From assembly GCF_900217905.1 (NCBI RefSeq), contig NZ_OBMO01000004.1:155873-219872 (forward strand): 64,000 nt of DNA, read 5' to 3'. Shown one piece after another: positions 42,635 to 54,567 of this stretch (position 1 is its first letter; every line of letters begins with the position of its first letter). The translations under genes were made by a program, and so were the position numbers. Source of the stretch: Alloalcanivorax xenomutans. GTDB lineage: Bacteria; Pseudomonadota; Gammaproteobacteria; Pseudomonadales; Alcanivoracaceae. The notes beneath the pieces were generated by a model. That model was given only the letters and a program-made list of their open reading frames with translations, was not told where the DNA came from and searched no databases.

Positions 42635-43291
42635 ATGGAAAGCCGACACCACAACCTGAAAACCCGACAGCGCCAGGAGCGTCACGGCTACCCGGACAAC
42701 CTGTCCCTGCGTGTCCACCGCGCCCTGAGCTGGCTCGACCGCGCTGAACAGGAAACCGACCCGGGCAGCCGCTTCATTTTTCTGTGGATCGCCTTCAACG
42801 CCGCCTACGCCACCGAAATTGATGATCGGCACGGGCTCAACGAACGAACAACCTTCAACGGCTTCCTGCAGACACTCTGGGACCTGGACCGCCAAAAGCG
42901 CCTGGACGAACTGGTATGGAGCGCCTACTCCGGCGCCATCCGCGTCCTCCTGGACAACCCCTACGTCTTCCGCTGCTTCTGGGAACACCAAAAAGGCAAC
43001 CTGACGAAAGACCACTGGAAGCAGAGCTTTGAGCGTGCCAAGAAAGCCGTCAACGCCGCACTGGCCAAACAGAACACCCCCACCGTCCTCGCCATCGTCT
43101 TCAGCCGCATCTACACCCTGCGCAACCAGATCATCCACGGCGGCGCCACCTGGGGCGGCAGCGTCAACCGCCAACAGATCCGCGACTGCGTCGCCATCCT
43201 CAATGACCTGGTGCCGACGGTGATCGAGATCATGATGGATAATCCGGGGGCGTTGTGGGGGGAGGCGAGTTATCCGGTGGTGAGGAGCTAA
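42635..43291 (+). CDS. HEPN-domain protein (putative RNase of a defence module)
   Basis: 218 residues. The helical fold and the C-terminal motif LRNQIIHGGATW contain R163-N164-x3-H168, the Rx4-6H signature of HEPN ribonucleases or their inactive relatives. HEPN proteins act as RNase toxins in many defence and toxin-antitoxin systems. The ATG at 42635 has AAGGGAC upstream; an ATG at 42614 would add seven residues. Its stop (43289-43291) is two bases before the next start, so translation is coupled to the acidic protein. GC content is high, unlike the following two genes. Confidence 0.75.
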   Translation: MESRHHNLKTRQRQERHGYPDNLSLRVHRALSWLDRAEQETDPGSRFIFLWIAFNAAYATEIDDRHGLNERTTFNGFLQTLWDLDRQKRLDELVWSAYSGAIRVLLDNPYVFRCFWEHQKGNLTKDHWKQSFERAKKAVNAALAKQNTPTVLAIVFSRIYTLRNQIIHGGATWGGSVNRQQIRDCVAILNDLVPTVIEIMMDNPGALWGEASYPVVRS

Positions 43292-43293
43292 AT

Positions 43294-44478
43294 GTGGAAG
43301 TGCTCCTGCACGCGCAATCATTGCTCCAGCGGGGCGGTCCGCAGACTGCGGCAGAATTCTTGGAAGAGCACATGGCCAGACAGCCCGGGGACTTCCGTGT
43401 GGCTGCGGCACTAGGGCGGGTGTATCGGCGCCTTCAGCAACCCGAAAAAGCCGCTCATTGGCTGCGCTACTCACTTCAAAACCGCTATGTCACTCCTGAC
43501 CTGGACGAGGAAGACATTACCTACTTTGGCGAGGCAGCAGAGGAAGAGCCGGCCCTTGATCTGGACCATGAATACGGTGTGGATACTCGTGGACTGAGGC
43601 CGGCTAACGACGATGCTCCTCTTGAGGGTGATCGAGAGGAAGAGCCTGGAAGTGAGGCTGAAGCGGGCAGGACTTCTGCCCCTTTGACAGACATCCCCGG
43701 TTTCGATCAGCAGAGCGAGCTCGTAGAGCCAAAGCAGGATGATGAGGATATTCCGTCCATAGAAGAGCTAGAGAATCTTCAGGAGGATCTTTCTGAGCTA
43801 TTTGCAGAAGACGATGATGAGGAGGATGACGGGGCCGATGATGTCCTGTACGTCGAACCGATTCCGGATGACGCAGATTACTATGATGACGAGAATGAAC
43901 TAGCCGACCATTTGACCCATTGGGAGAAGGCGGAAGGCATTGCAGCCGAGATTGCTGTCGAAGCGGGTTGGTTAAAAAAGGATATTGAAATCCTTATTGA
44001 AGTTCTCAGTTACCACTGTAGCCATTGGAAAACTCGGTCTGCTATCCGGGAACTGTTGGTCGAGAAAGAGGCAACTCCCGTAGAGCTAGAGATTCTGCAT
44101 GATCTTAGGCAGTTGTGGGGTGGAGGGGGGTATAACCGATCATATAGAAGGAACAAGGCTGAAGACGGCTGGCCAAATGTTTCATGGCAGCTAGGGTTAC
44201 GTCTGCTTAGAGGCCTGAGAGTGGATTCAGTTGACGAAGTCTTATTGTTCGTGGAGGACTGTTTCGAGGAATGGGGCGCATCCCCCAAGCAACTGAATGC
44301 CTTCCCGATATTTACTTATTATCTTGATTATATTCTGGCGCACATGGAAAGAATGTCAGAGCGTTGCGGCCAACCTATACCCTCGTATATCGAATATCAA
44401 TTCTTTGATGATCAGGGCGAAGGCTATGAAGAATGGTATGAGCCAGGATTTCGCGATGGCTACAGGATCATAACGTGA
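43294..44478 (+). CDS. TPR-like / acidic protein of unknown family, defence-associated
   Basis: 394 residues from a GTG at 43294 preceded by GAGGAG. The first 70 residues look like tetratricopeptide-type helices (TAAEFLEEHMARQPGDFRVAAALGR). Residues about 85-200 are extremely acidic and low-complexity (EDDDEEDDGADD). The rest is helical with a charged surface (WEKAEGIAAEIAVEAGWLKKD) and no motif I recognise. It is sandwiched between the HEPN gene and the SNF2 helicase gene with gaps of 2 and 22 bases. Base composition is clearly more AT-rich than the flanks. It may be an adaptor, an inhibitor, or a DNA-mimic-like protein; all of these are speculation. Confidence 0.7.
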   Translation: MEVLLHAQSLLQRGGPQTAAEFLEEHMARQPGDFRVAAALGRVYRRLQQPEKAAHWLRYSLQNRYVTPDLDEEDITYFGEAAEEEPALDLDHEYGVDTRGLRPANDDAPLEGDREEEPGSEAEAGRTSAPLTDIPGFDQQSELVEPKQDDEDIPSIEELENLQEDLSELFAEDDDEEDDGADDVLYVEPIPDDADYYDDENELADHLTHWEKAEGIAAEIAVEAGWLKKDIEILIEVLSYHCSHWKTRSAIRELLVEKEATPVELEILHDLRQLWGGGGYNRSYRRNKAEDGWPNVSWQLGLRLLRGLRVDSVDEVLLFVEDCFEEWGASPKQLNAFPIFTYYLDYILAHMERMSERCGQPIPSYIEYQFFDDQGEGYEEWYEPGFRDGYRIIT

Positions 44479-44500
44479 TGCCGGTGGAAGAGGGGTAGTT

Positions 44501-47329
44501 ATGGTGATGCCGATTGTAGAGGGTGCTTTTGTCCGACTGAAAGACAGCCAAGACGCCAAAGATGTTGGTCTGGTGCAAAAAGTATCTGATGAGATTCCCG
44601 CAAGGGTCAAAGTTTATTGGGTAAAGCGTAAGGCCTCAGTCTCTCACCCGGAAACTGACCTGACATCGGGTCTGATGCGCGATATGGAGGTCGAGCATTG
44701 TCCAGTAAGAGCGACCCAAAACCCTTTGGGCTGGGGGATTGTCCGCGCAACACGGAACATTGCTGGTCATGCTCAAGCTCTCGTCGAATTTCAGGAGAAC
44801 AATCAGCGCCTTTGGTTGCCCTGGCAGCGTCTGCGCCAAGTCCGTGGAGCTCTCCATAGCTTTAATCTTGGACGTTTCGAGGGAGAAGGAGGGGAGGAAA
44901 GGCAGCGGCTCCGCCTGCTTTCCTGGGCGATCCAGCTATGGAATGAAAATACCGGGGCATTGGCGACATTCGACGTTGATCCTCTTCCCCATCAGATCCA
45001 TTTGGTCCATCACATCATCGGCTCGGGTCATTATAACTGGCTGATTGCGGATGATGTGGGGCTGGGTAAAACCATTGAAGTTGGGCTGTTACTTCACGCT
45101 GCCATGGCAAAAGGTGAGGCAGACAGGGTCCTCATCATCACCCCTGCCGGCCTGACCAGGCAGTGGAAAGAAGAGCTGTACGGCAAGTTCGGGTTCGAAG
45201 GATTCAGAATCTACGGGGATGACTTCCAGATCCACGATCCCAGGGACTGGAAAAAAGAAAACCATGTAATCGGTTCAATGGACCGCCTCAAACAGGATGA
45301 TAACCTGAATATCCTGCTTCAGGCTGACGATTGGGACTTGGTGATTGTTGACGAAGCGCACCGGCTGTCACGCAGACAGTATGGCAACAAACTGGATGCC
45401 AGCCAGCGCTACGCCATGCTACATAAGTTGCGCAAACGTGCTCAAAACGTACTGCTGCTTACCGCGACGCCCCACCAGGGTAAGCAGGACAGCTTTGGCG
45501 CGCTATTGGAGCTGCTGGACCAGGATCGTAAAAGTGAGATCCGTACCCTTGCCCTAAACCCCGAAATCATCAGCGACATGGTTATCCGTAACTACAAGGC
45601 AGATGTCACTGATATGGAAGGCAACTTCCTGTTTCACGGGAAAACTGTGCGGCAAATCGATGTGCCCCTTTCGGAAGAAGCTGTTGAGTTCGATAAACAG
45701 CTCCGTGAATACCTGCGCAAAGGCTATGCAGCCCAAGATTGGGATGGGAAAGCCAAAGGGCGTGCCATCGGCTTTGTGATGACAGTGTATCGCAAGTTGG
45801 CAGCTTCTAGCGTGGCGGCAATACATACGGCTCTTCAGCGGCGGCTGGAACGCTTGAGAGGTGAAGAAAAGCAGGCAACGCAGTTTTATGATGACGAGCG
45901 CTACCAAGGGGAACAGGAAGAGATAGAGGCCCAGAAAACCCAGGCATCTCCATTCTTCCCCGGCGAAGAGGGCATTCTAGAAGGGCTAATTGCAAAGGCG
46001 GCTAGTCTCGAAGCCAACGATGCCAAACGTCGTGCCTTCATGGATGGTCTGGTTGAGACGGTCATCAAGGAGAATGCTCAGGAAAAAATCCTGGTATTTA
46101 CTGAGTACCGCAGCACTCAAAAGTGGGTCAAGGATGCCCTGGATGCTCGGTTCGGCAATGACAGCTGCGTGTTGATTCATGGTGGTATGGACATGCAGGA
46201 GCGTCGTGAAGCCATTGCCGCCTTCGAAGAGGATGGCGGTGCCCAGTTTCTGGTGTCCACAGAAGCGGGCGGTGAAGGTATCAACCTGCAGCATCGCTGC
46301 CACATCATGGTGAACTACGACCTGCCATGGAATCCTATGCGCTTGGTGCAACGTGTAGGCCGTCTCTACCGCTATGGCCAAAAGAAGCGGGTTGTTGTCT
46401 TTAATGTTCACCAATCAGACAGCGCAGATGAGCAGGTTCTCAGCATCCTTTACGACCGACTGGAATCTGTCGCTCAGGATATGGCCAATGTACAGCGGCA
46501 TGAGTTCAACGATGCCATCAAGGAAGATGTTCTTGGTGAGCTGGCTGATTTAGTCGATATTGAGGAGGTTTTGGCTGAGGCGGCTAACGATAAGCTGGAA
46601 CGTACCAGTGAGCGTATCAATGAAGCGCTTGAGCGGGCCAAGAAAGCAGCTTCTGAACAGCAGGAACTGTTTAAGCATGCTGTCAATCTGGACAACAAGG
46701 AAGTGGCTGGTGAGCTGGTTGTTACTGTCGAGCACCTTCAAGCCTTTATCGAGGGAATGGCCAGAATTGTTGGTTTTGAGGTCATGGAGAAGACCCACAA
46801 GGGGCTTGTTTGGCAAATAAAGCTCACCGAAGGGGCGATGGAGTCCCTGGGTGTTGTCCGTAGCCGCTTTGGCCTGGCTTTTGATCGAATGCTTGCAGCC
46901 AAAAAGCCAGAGCTACTGCCAATGAATATGGATAACTGGCTATTCAAAGGGTTGATCGCGTTGGCTCGAAAGTATGACTTCGGAGGCACAGCAGTGGCCG
47001 GCAGTGGCTACCAATCCGAATCCGTTATTGTCGCGGTAGCTCGTTGGCAGAATGACCGTGGCAGGCGAGCACGCCAAGAACTGGCCATGGTGGCAGTGGA
47101 AAATGGCAATGCAAGCTTGAATCCACCCTGGTTCAGCGAGTGGCTGATGCAGCCATGCCCGCCCTCAGAATGCGAAGACACAGACAAAGCCCAGCGAAAA
47201 GCCTCGCTACAGCTTGCTAGTGAGCGTATGGAGAAGTTCCTTGCGGCGCAGAGCTCCGAAACGTTGCTGCCAGACCAGATGCAGTGGATTTCAGCAGGCT
47301 GGAAAGGTAGAGGGAGGAGGGCAGAATGA
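44501..47329 (+). CDS. SNF2-family (RapA-like) helicase/translocase, defence-associated
   Basis: 942 residues. N-terminal domains of about 160 residues precede the helicase. Motif I is ADDVGLGKT (187-191 for the core GLGKT), motif II VIVDEAHRL (DEAH 284-287), motif III TATP (321-324), and motif VI QRVGRLYRYGQ. The layout and YGQ ending resemble RapA/HepA and DrmD-type SNF2 proteins. It should translocate on dsDNA using ATP. No helicase-associated nuclease domain is seen in it; nuclease activity could come from the HEPN or Mrr neighbours. Start ATG 44501 with GAGGGG upstream. Low GC, like the preceding gene. Confidence 0.85.
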   Translation: MVMPIVEGAFVRLKDSQDAKDVGLVQKVSDEIPARVKVYWVKRKASVSHPETDLTSGLMRDMEVEHCPVRATQNPLGWGIVRATRNIAGHAQALVEFQENNQRLWLPWQRLRQVRGALHSFNLGRFEGEGGEERQRLRLLSWAIQLWNENTGALATFDVDPLPHQIHLVHHIIGSGHYNWLIADDVGLGKTIEVGLLLHAAMAKGEADRVLIITPAGLTRQWKEELYGKFGFEGFRIYGDDFQIHDPRDWKKENHVIGSMDRLKQDDNLNILLQADDWDLVIVDEAHRLSRRQYGNKLDASQRYAMLHKLRKRAQNVLLLTATPHQGKQDSFGALLELLDQDRKSEIRTLALNPEIISDMVIRNYKADVTDMEGNFLFHGKTVRQIDVPLSEEAVEFDKQLREYLRKGYAAQDWDGKAKGRAIGFVMTVYRKLAASSVAAIHTALQRRLERLRGEEKQATQFYDDERYQGEQEEIEAQKTQASPFFPGEEGILEGLIAKAASLEANDAKRRAFMDGLVETVIKENAQEKILVFTEYRSTQKWVKDALDARFGNDSCVLIHGGMDMQERREAIAAFEEDGGAQFLVSTEAGGEGINLQHRCHIMVNYDLPWNPMRLVQRVGRLYRYGQKKRVVVFNVHQSDSADEQVLSILYDRLESVAQDMANVQRHEFNDAIKEDVLGELADLVDIEEVLAEAANDKLERTSERINEALERAKKAASEQQELFKHAVNLDNKEVAGELVVTVEHLQAFIEGMARIVGFEVMEKTHKGLVWQIKLTEGAMESLGVVRSRFGLAFDRMLAAKKPELLPMNMDNWLFKGLIALARKYDFGGTAVAGSGYQSESVIVAVARWQNDRGRRARQELAMVAVENGNASLNPPWFSEWLMQPCPPSECEDTDKAQRKASLQLASERMEKFLAAQSSETLLPDQMQWISAGWKGRGRRAE

Positions 47330-47438
47330 AATTGTTATCGATTCATAGGTTTGGATAATGATAATTATTTGAATTTATAGTCTCTGTTTATGAAAAACAG
47401 ACCGAATAGCTTCGGTTGGATAACTAGAGGAAAAAGTT

Positions 47439-48350
47439 TTGCCAATACCCGATTTCCAGTCCGTCATGCGCCCCATGCTGGTTTCCATCAATGATGGCAG
47501 CCCGAAACTCATGGCGGAGGTACAGGAGGATGTATGCACACACTTCCGCCTCACCAAGGAAGAGCGTGCCCAGCGTCTGCCTTCGGGCAAGCAGACCTAC
47601 ATCAAGAACCGGGTAGGCTGGGCGCGGACCTACATGAAAAAAGCCGGGCTGCTCACCAGTCCGGGCAAGGGGCTGATCCAGATTACCGACCGTGGCCGAA
47701 AAGCCATGGAGGATTGTCCGGAACGGATCACCGTGCGCTATCTGAAGAATTACCAGGAGTTTGTGGATTTCCACACCCGCTCCCCTAGAGAAGAAAACAC
47801 GGAGCGGCAAGATGTAGAGACTAGTAGCGATACGCCGGACGAGCAGCTGCAGCAGGCCCATACCTCATTGATGGAATCTCTGGCCGATGAGCTACTGGAT
47901 ACCATCACGGCGGCGACGCCGTCCTTCTTTGAGAAACTGGTGGTGGATCTGATGCTGGCCATGGGCTACGGGGGATCCCGGGAGGATGCCGGGCAAGCCA
48001 CCCGCTACACTAGCGATGGCGGTATCGACGGCATCATCAAGGAAGACCCGCTGGGCCTGGATGTGATCTATCTGCAAGCCAAGCGCTATACCGAGAAGGT
48101 AGTAGGCCGCCCGGAGGTGCAGGGTTTCGCCGGGGCGCTGGACATGCAGCGGGCCCGTAAGGGTGTGTTTATCACCACCTCCAAGTTCAGCGGCGACGCC
48201 CGTGACTACGTGGGGCGGATCGAGAAGAAGATCGTGCTCATCGACGGCCAGGAACTGGCCAAGCTGATGATACAGTACAACCTGGGCGTAGGGATCAAGG
48301 AAACCTACGAGGTGAAGCAGGTCGACAGCGACTACTTCAACGAGGAATAA
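47439..48350 (+). CDS. Mrr-type restriction endonuclease
   Basis: 303 residues. The N-terminal winged helix (Mrr_N, about residues 1-95) is followed by a linker and a PD-(D/E)XK domain: DGGIDGII at 193-200 and the QAK at 213-215. Mrr family enzymes cut modified or foreign DNA. The start is a TTG at 47439 with AGAGG eight bases upstream. It follows the SNF2 gene after 109 bases and precedes hsdM by 60 bases, so it could belong to either unit. GC is close to the flanks, unlike the SNF2 gene. Confidence 0.85.
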   Translation: MPIPDFQSVMRPMLVSINDGSPKLMAEVQEDVCTHFRLTKEERAQRLPSGKQTYIKNRVGWARTYMKKAGLLTSPGKGLIQITDRGRKAMEDCPERITVRYLKNYQEFVDFHTRSPREENTERQDVETSSDTPDEQLQQAHTSLMESLADELLDTITAATPSFFEKLVVDLMLAMGYGGSREDAGQATRYTSDGGIDGIIKEDPLGLDVIYLQAKRYTEKVVGRPEVQGFAGALDMQRARKGVFITTSKFSGDARDYVGRIEKKIVLIDGQELAKLMIQYNLGVGIKETYEVKQVDSDYFNEE

Positions 48351-48410
48351 TCAGCCGCGCCGTCATCACTGCCGTCCATGGGACATACCAGACAACACTG
48401 AGAAGTATCA

Positions 48411-50148
<1,738 letters not shown>

Positions 50149-50156
<8 letters not shown>

Positions 50157-51414
50157 TTCAATACCTAAAGACTGGAAACGTGTGCCCCTATCTTCAGTTT
50201 CGGAAAGAATGAAACGGCGAAACTCTGCTGGTAATACCAATGTGCTTACCATCTCAGCTGTGCACGGGCTAGTTAATCAGAAAGACTTCTTTAACAAGAT
50301 TGTCGCCAGCGATAACCTCTCCAACTACTTTCATCTTAAGAAGGGCGATTTTGCATACAACAAAAGCTACTCACACGGCTACCCGGTAGGCGTTGTTCGT
50401 AGGCTTGAAATGTATGATGAGGGAGTTCTTTCCCCCCTGTATATTTGCTTCTCCATGAAAGGAGAAGGCGTTGACGATAAATTCGCAGTCTATTTCTTTG
50501 ATAGTCACTGGTTTGTCGAGGAGGTCAACGAAATTGCCAAGGAAGGGGCCAGAAATCACGGTCTTCTCAATGTAGGTGTTGGTGATTTTTTTGATCTGGA
50601 CTTCGTGCTTCCCCCTCTCCCCGAACAACAAAAAATCGCAGCCATCCTGTCCTCCGTCGATGACGTGATCGAAAAAACACGCGCACAGATCGATAAGCTG
50701 AAAGACCTGAAAACCGGCATGATGCAGGAGCTGTTGACCAAAGGCATTGGGCATACTGCGTTTAAGGATTCGCCGGTGGGGCGGATTCCGGAGGGGTGGG
50801 ATGTCCTTCCCCTCGATAGTGTGGTTAACAGAATTATTGATTGTGAACACAAAACTGCGCCGTATGTTGAAAGTTCAGAATATATGGTCGTTCGAACCAG
50901 CAATGTGAAGAATGGGCAGCTTGTTCGAGAGGATATGAGATTCACAACGGAAGGTGGGTTTAACGAATGGACAAGGCGTGCAGTGCCGTCAGTTGGGGAT
51001 GTTCTATTTACAAGAGAAGCCCCTGCTGGTGAGTCTTGTATGGTTCCAGAAGGGGTGAAGGTGTGTATGGGGCAAAGAATGGTTTTGCTCCGGCCGGATT
51101 CAGAGAAAGTCTACCCATCCTTCTTTTCGCTATTTTTAACGTCAGAGCGTGCCAAGTTAGAAATTTATGAATTGTCTATCGGTACGACTGTTACTCGAAT
51201 CAATATTGAGGATATAAGGCGAATTCTTTGTATTGTTCCGCCTTTAGAAGAGCAAAAAGCGATTTACTCAAAAATTCAGTCAGTCCAATTGCTGATCTCG
51301 GCAAAGGAAGAACAGGAAAAGGGGCAAAGCTCTATGAAAAAAGCCCTAATGCAAGACCTCCTTACCGGCAAGGTCAGAGTCAACGTCGATAACAAGGAGA
51401 ACGCAGTCGCCTGA
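50149..51414 (+). CDS. hsdS: Type I restriction-modification specificity subunit HsdS
   Basis: 421 residues with two target-recognition domains, each followed by a conserved coiled-coil spacer: [20 protein letters not shown] at about 155-175, and [20 protein letters not shown] near the end. Spacer composition sets the gap in the bipartite recognition site. The gene is distinctly AT-richer than hsdM and hsdR, in line with recombination of specificity genes. It overlaps hsdM by 8 bases. Confidence 0.9.
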
Positions 51415-51432
51415 TCGGCATGACTGCTCGTT

Positions 51433-54400
51433 ATGTTTCAGGACGAAGCCGAAAAAGTCGAAATCCCGGCCATTGAGCAGCTGACCAAGCTGGGTTGGGT
51501 GTTTGTGCCCGGTGCCGAACTGGCACCGGAACAGCCGGGGGATGAACGCAGCTATTACCGCGATGTGGTGCTGGTGAAACGGTTGGAGGCCTCCCTACGC
51601 CGCCTGAACCCGTGGATCAGCGAGGATAACCTGCGCAAGGTGCTGCGCGAGTTTACCCACCCCAATTTCGCAGGCCTGATTGAATACAACCAGGCCCTGT
51701 GGGAAATGCTCTGCTGCACTGGCGATAACGCCCTGGCGGTGGAGCAGGATCTAGGTTCCGGCCGTAAGGGCCAGACCGTCACGGTGGTGGATTTCGATAA
51801 CCCGGCCAACAACGACTTTCTCTGCACCAGCCAGTTCAAGGTGGAGGGGTTGAACCAGAATATCATTCCCGATATTGTCTGCTTCGTGAATGGCCTGCCG
51901 CTGACAGTGATCGAGTGCAAATCGCCCTATGTGGCGGATGCCATCGGGGAAGGCATCAACCAGCTGCGCCGCTACGCCAACCTGCGCCGCCCGGAAGACG
52001 ACGAAGGGGCGCAGAAGCTGTTCTGGTATAACCAGTTGATGGTGTCCACCTGCCGGGACCAGGCCCGGGTTGGCACCATCAGTTCCATGGCCCAGCATTA
52101 TGGCGACTGGAAAGATGCCTATCCCTATACCGATGCGGATATCCGCGGACTGTTGGCGTCGTCGGTAGACGGGAATAGGCAGTCAGCGATGAGCGAGCCT
52201 CTCGGCAGAAAATTGAGAGAGGTGCCCTCTGCCTTTTATTTAGAACAGGCCAAGGCCATTGCTGCGGGCAAGGGGACTGGAGAGTCTGGGCAGACTGATA
52301 TCACTGCCCAGCAACGCCTGCTGATGGGCATGTTCAGCCGCGACACCTTCCTTGATCTGATCCGCAACTTCATCCTGTTCGAGCCGGTGGAAGGCCGCCT
52401 GATCAAGAAGGTGGCCCGTTACCAGCAGTACCGGGCGGTGAACAAGGTGATCGAGCGGCTGAAAAACGGCACCACCCGGAAAGAAAAGTCCGGCGTGGTG
52501 TGGCACACCCAGGGCTCGGGCAAGTCGCTGACCATGGTCATGCTGGCGGTGAAGATGCGCCGCGATCCGGAGCTGCAGAAGTACAAGCTGGTGTTTGTCA
52601 CCGACCGTACCCAGCTGGACAGCCAGCTCTCCGCCACTTTCCGCGATGCCCAGAACGAAACCATCCATAACGCCAGTTCGGTGGCCAAGCTGAAGGAACT
52701 GCTCACCAAGGACGCTTCTGACATCGTCACCGCCATGGTACAGAAGTTTCAGGATGCGGAGGCGGAAGGCGACTTTACTGATCTGAACCCCAGCGACAAG
52801 ATCATCGTACTGGCCGACGAGGCCCACCGCACCCAGTTCGGCGGCCTGGCCGCCACCATCAATGCGGCTCTGCCCAATGCCCCCAAGATCGGCTTTACCG
52901 GCACGCCGCTGCTGAAGACCCAGAAGATGGATCAGGCCTTTGGCGGCTACATTGACCAGTACAAGATCAATGAGGCGGTGGAAGACGGCGCCACGGTGCG
53001 CATCATCTACGAAGGCCGCCAGGCCCAGACCGAGGTGGTGGGCGAGTCCCTGGACAAGCTGTTCGACGAATACTTTAAGGACAAGAGCGACGACGAGAAG
53101 CGCGAGATTCGCAAGAAATACGGTGTGGAGCGGGCGGTGCGCGAAGCCCCGGCGCGGATTCGCTGGGTGTGCCTGGATCTGCTCAAGCACTACCGGGAGC
53201 GTATCCAGCCCAATGGCTTCAAGGCCATGGTGGTGGTAGGAAGCCGCCATGCGGCCACGGTGTACAAGAAGACCCTGGATGAGCTGGGGGCGCCGCTGTC
53301 CGAGGTGATTATCAGTGGCAGCCACAATGATCCGGGCTATATCGCCCAGTACACCGACAAGACCCAGCAGAAGCAGGCCATCGATGCCTTCAAGAAGCCC
53401 CTGAACGAAAATCCACTAACTTTCCTGATCGTGAAGGACATGCTGCTCACCGGCTTTGACGCTCCGATCGCCCAGGTGATGTATATCGACCGCAGCCTGA
53501 AGGATCACACCCTGATGCAGGCCATTGCGCGGGTGAACAGAACCTACAAGGGCAAGCAAGCGGGCTTTGTGGTGGATTACTACGGCCTGTCGGATTACCT
53601 CACCGAGGCGCTGGAACAGTTCAGCAGCGATGACGTGGAGGGCACCTATGTCACCCTGAAGGACGAGATCCCCAAGCTGAAGGCGGCGCATACGCGGGTG
53701 GCGCAGGTGTTTGCGGGCCTGAAAGGCTCCGATATCGATGACTACGTGCTGTTCCTCAAGGACGAAGACATCCGCCAGCAGTTCGAGCTGGCCTACAAGT
53801 GCTTTGCTACGCAAATGGATGTGGTGTTGCCCGACCCGGCGGCCAGGCCGTTTATTGCCGACCTGAAGCTGTGGGGCAAGGTGCAGAACGCCGCCCGCAA
53901 CCGCTACCGCGACCCGGGCCTGAATATCGCCGACGCGGGCGAAAAGGTGCGGCAGCTGGTGGATGAGCACATCATCAGCACCGGCGTTGACCCGAAGATC
54001 CCACCGGTGGACTTGATGGCGGCCAACTTCCGTGAATCCGTGGAGCAGATCAAATCCCCGGAATCCCGCGCCTCCGAAATCGAGAGCGCCATCAAGCACC
54101 ACATCACCGTGAACCTGGAAGAAGACCCGGAATACTACAAGTCCCTGAGCCTGCGCCTGCGCGACATTATCGAGAAGACCAACGGCAAGTGGGAGCAGCA
54201 GCTGGAGCTGCTGCTGGACATGGTTGGCACCCTGGAAAGCGAGCACAAACAGGCTGCGGAAGATCTGGGGCTTACCGAAACCGAGCTGGCCTTCTACAAC
54301 ATCCTCATGGCGGAGGTGGCGCAGCACAGTGGCGACGAGGTGGTAGGCGAGAACGTGGAGGACGAGATCAAGGCCACCACCCAGGCGCTGGTGGAGATGT

Positions 54401-54567
54401 TCGACGAAGCCACGCAGATCGTGGATTTCTTCAAGAAGCCGGACGAGATCAAGCGCATGAAGAAGGCCATCAAACGGGCGATCCTGGATTGTTCCTTTGG
54501 CGACAAGGCCATCGTGAATACGGTACAGGAGCGGTTTATGGATCTGGCGAAGACGAAGTTTCAGTGA
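51433..54567 (+). CDS. hsdR: Type I restriction-modification endonuclease/translocase subunit HsdR
   Basis: 1044 residues. The N-terminal nuclease has D147, E161 and K163 (PDIVCFVNG ... VIECKSP), the PD-ExK active site. Walker A is WHTQGSGKS and Walker B LADEAHRTQFGG, followed by GFTGTPLL. It pulls DNA and cuts at a distance when an unmethylated site is met. Stop TGA overlaps the ATG of the next gene by one base. All catalytic residues look intact. Confidence 0.95.
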   Translation: MFQDEAEKVEIPAIEQLTKLGWVFVPGAELAPEQPGDERSYYRDVVLVKRLEASLRRLNPWISEDNLRKVLREFTHPNFAGLIEYNQALWEMLCCTGDNALAVEQDLGSGRKGQTVTVVDFDNPANNDFLCTSQFKVEGLNQNIIPDIVCFVNGLPLTVIECKSPYVADAIGEGINQLRRYANLRRPEDDEGAQKLFWYNQLMVSTCRDQARVGTISSMAQHYGDWKDAYPYTDADIRGLLASSVDGNRQSAMSEPLGRKLREVPSAFYLEQAKAIAAGKGTGESGQTDITAQQRLLMGMFSRDTFLDLIRNFILFEPVEGRLIKKVARYQQYRAVNKVIERLKNGTTRKEKSGVVWHTQGSGKSLTMVMLAVKMRRDPELQKYKLVFVTDRTQLDSQLSATFRDAQNETIHNASSVAKLKELLTKDASDIVTAMVQKFQDAEAEGDFTDLNPSDKIIVLADEAHRTQFGGLAATINAALPNAPKIGFTGTPLLKTQKMDQAFGGYIDQYKINEAVEDGATVRIIYEGRQAQTEVVGESLDKLFDEYFKDKSDDEKREIRKKYGVERAVREAPARIRWVCLDLLKHYRERIQPNGFKAMVVVGSRHAATVYKKTLDELGAPLSEVIISGSHNDPGYIAQYTDKTQQKQAIDAFKKPLNENPLTFLIVKDMLLTGFDAPIAQVMYIDRSLKDHTLMQAIARVNRTYKGKQAGFVVDYYGLSDYLTEALEQFSSDDVEGTYVTLKDEIPKLKAAHTRVAQVFAGLKGSDIDDYVLFLKDEDIRQQFELAYKCFATQMDVVLPDPAARPFIADLKLWGKVQNAARNRYRDPGLNIADAGEKVRQLVDEHIISTGVDPKIPPVDLMAANFRESVEQIKSPESRASEIESAIKHHITVNLEEDPEYYKSLSLRLRDIIEKTNGKWEQQLELLLDMVGTLESEHKQAAEDLGLTETELAFYNILMAEVAQHSGDEVVGENVEDEIKATTQALVEMFDEATQIVDFFKKPDEIKRMKKAIKRAILDCSFGDKAIVNTVQERFMDLAKTKFQ

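Noticed and set aside
42459..42659. 66-codon frame between the WYL and HEPN genes
   Set aside because: Overlaps the HEPN start, no motif, no ribosome site.
42635..47329. DISARM or BREX identity for the HEPN/SNF2 run
   Set aside because: DrmD-like SNF2 and BrxR-like regulator occur, but drmA, drmB, drmC and the BREX core genes are absent.
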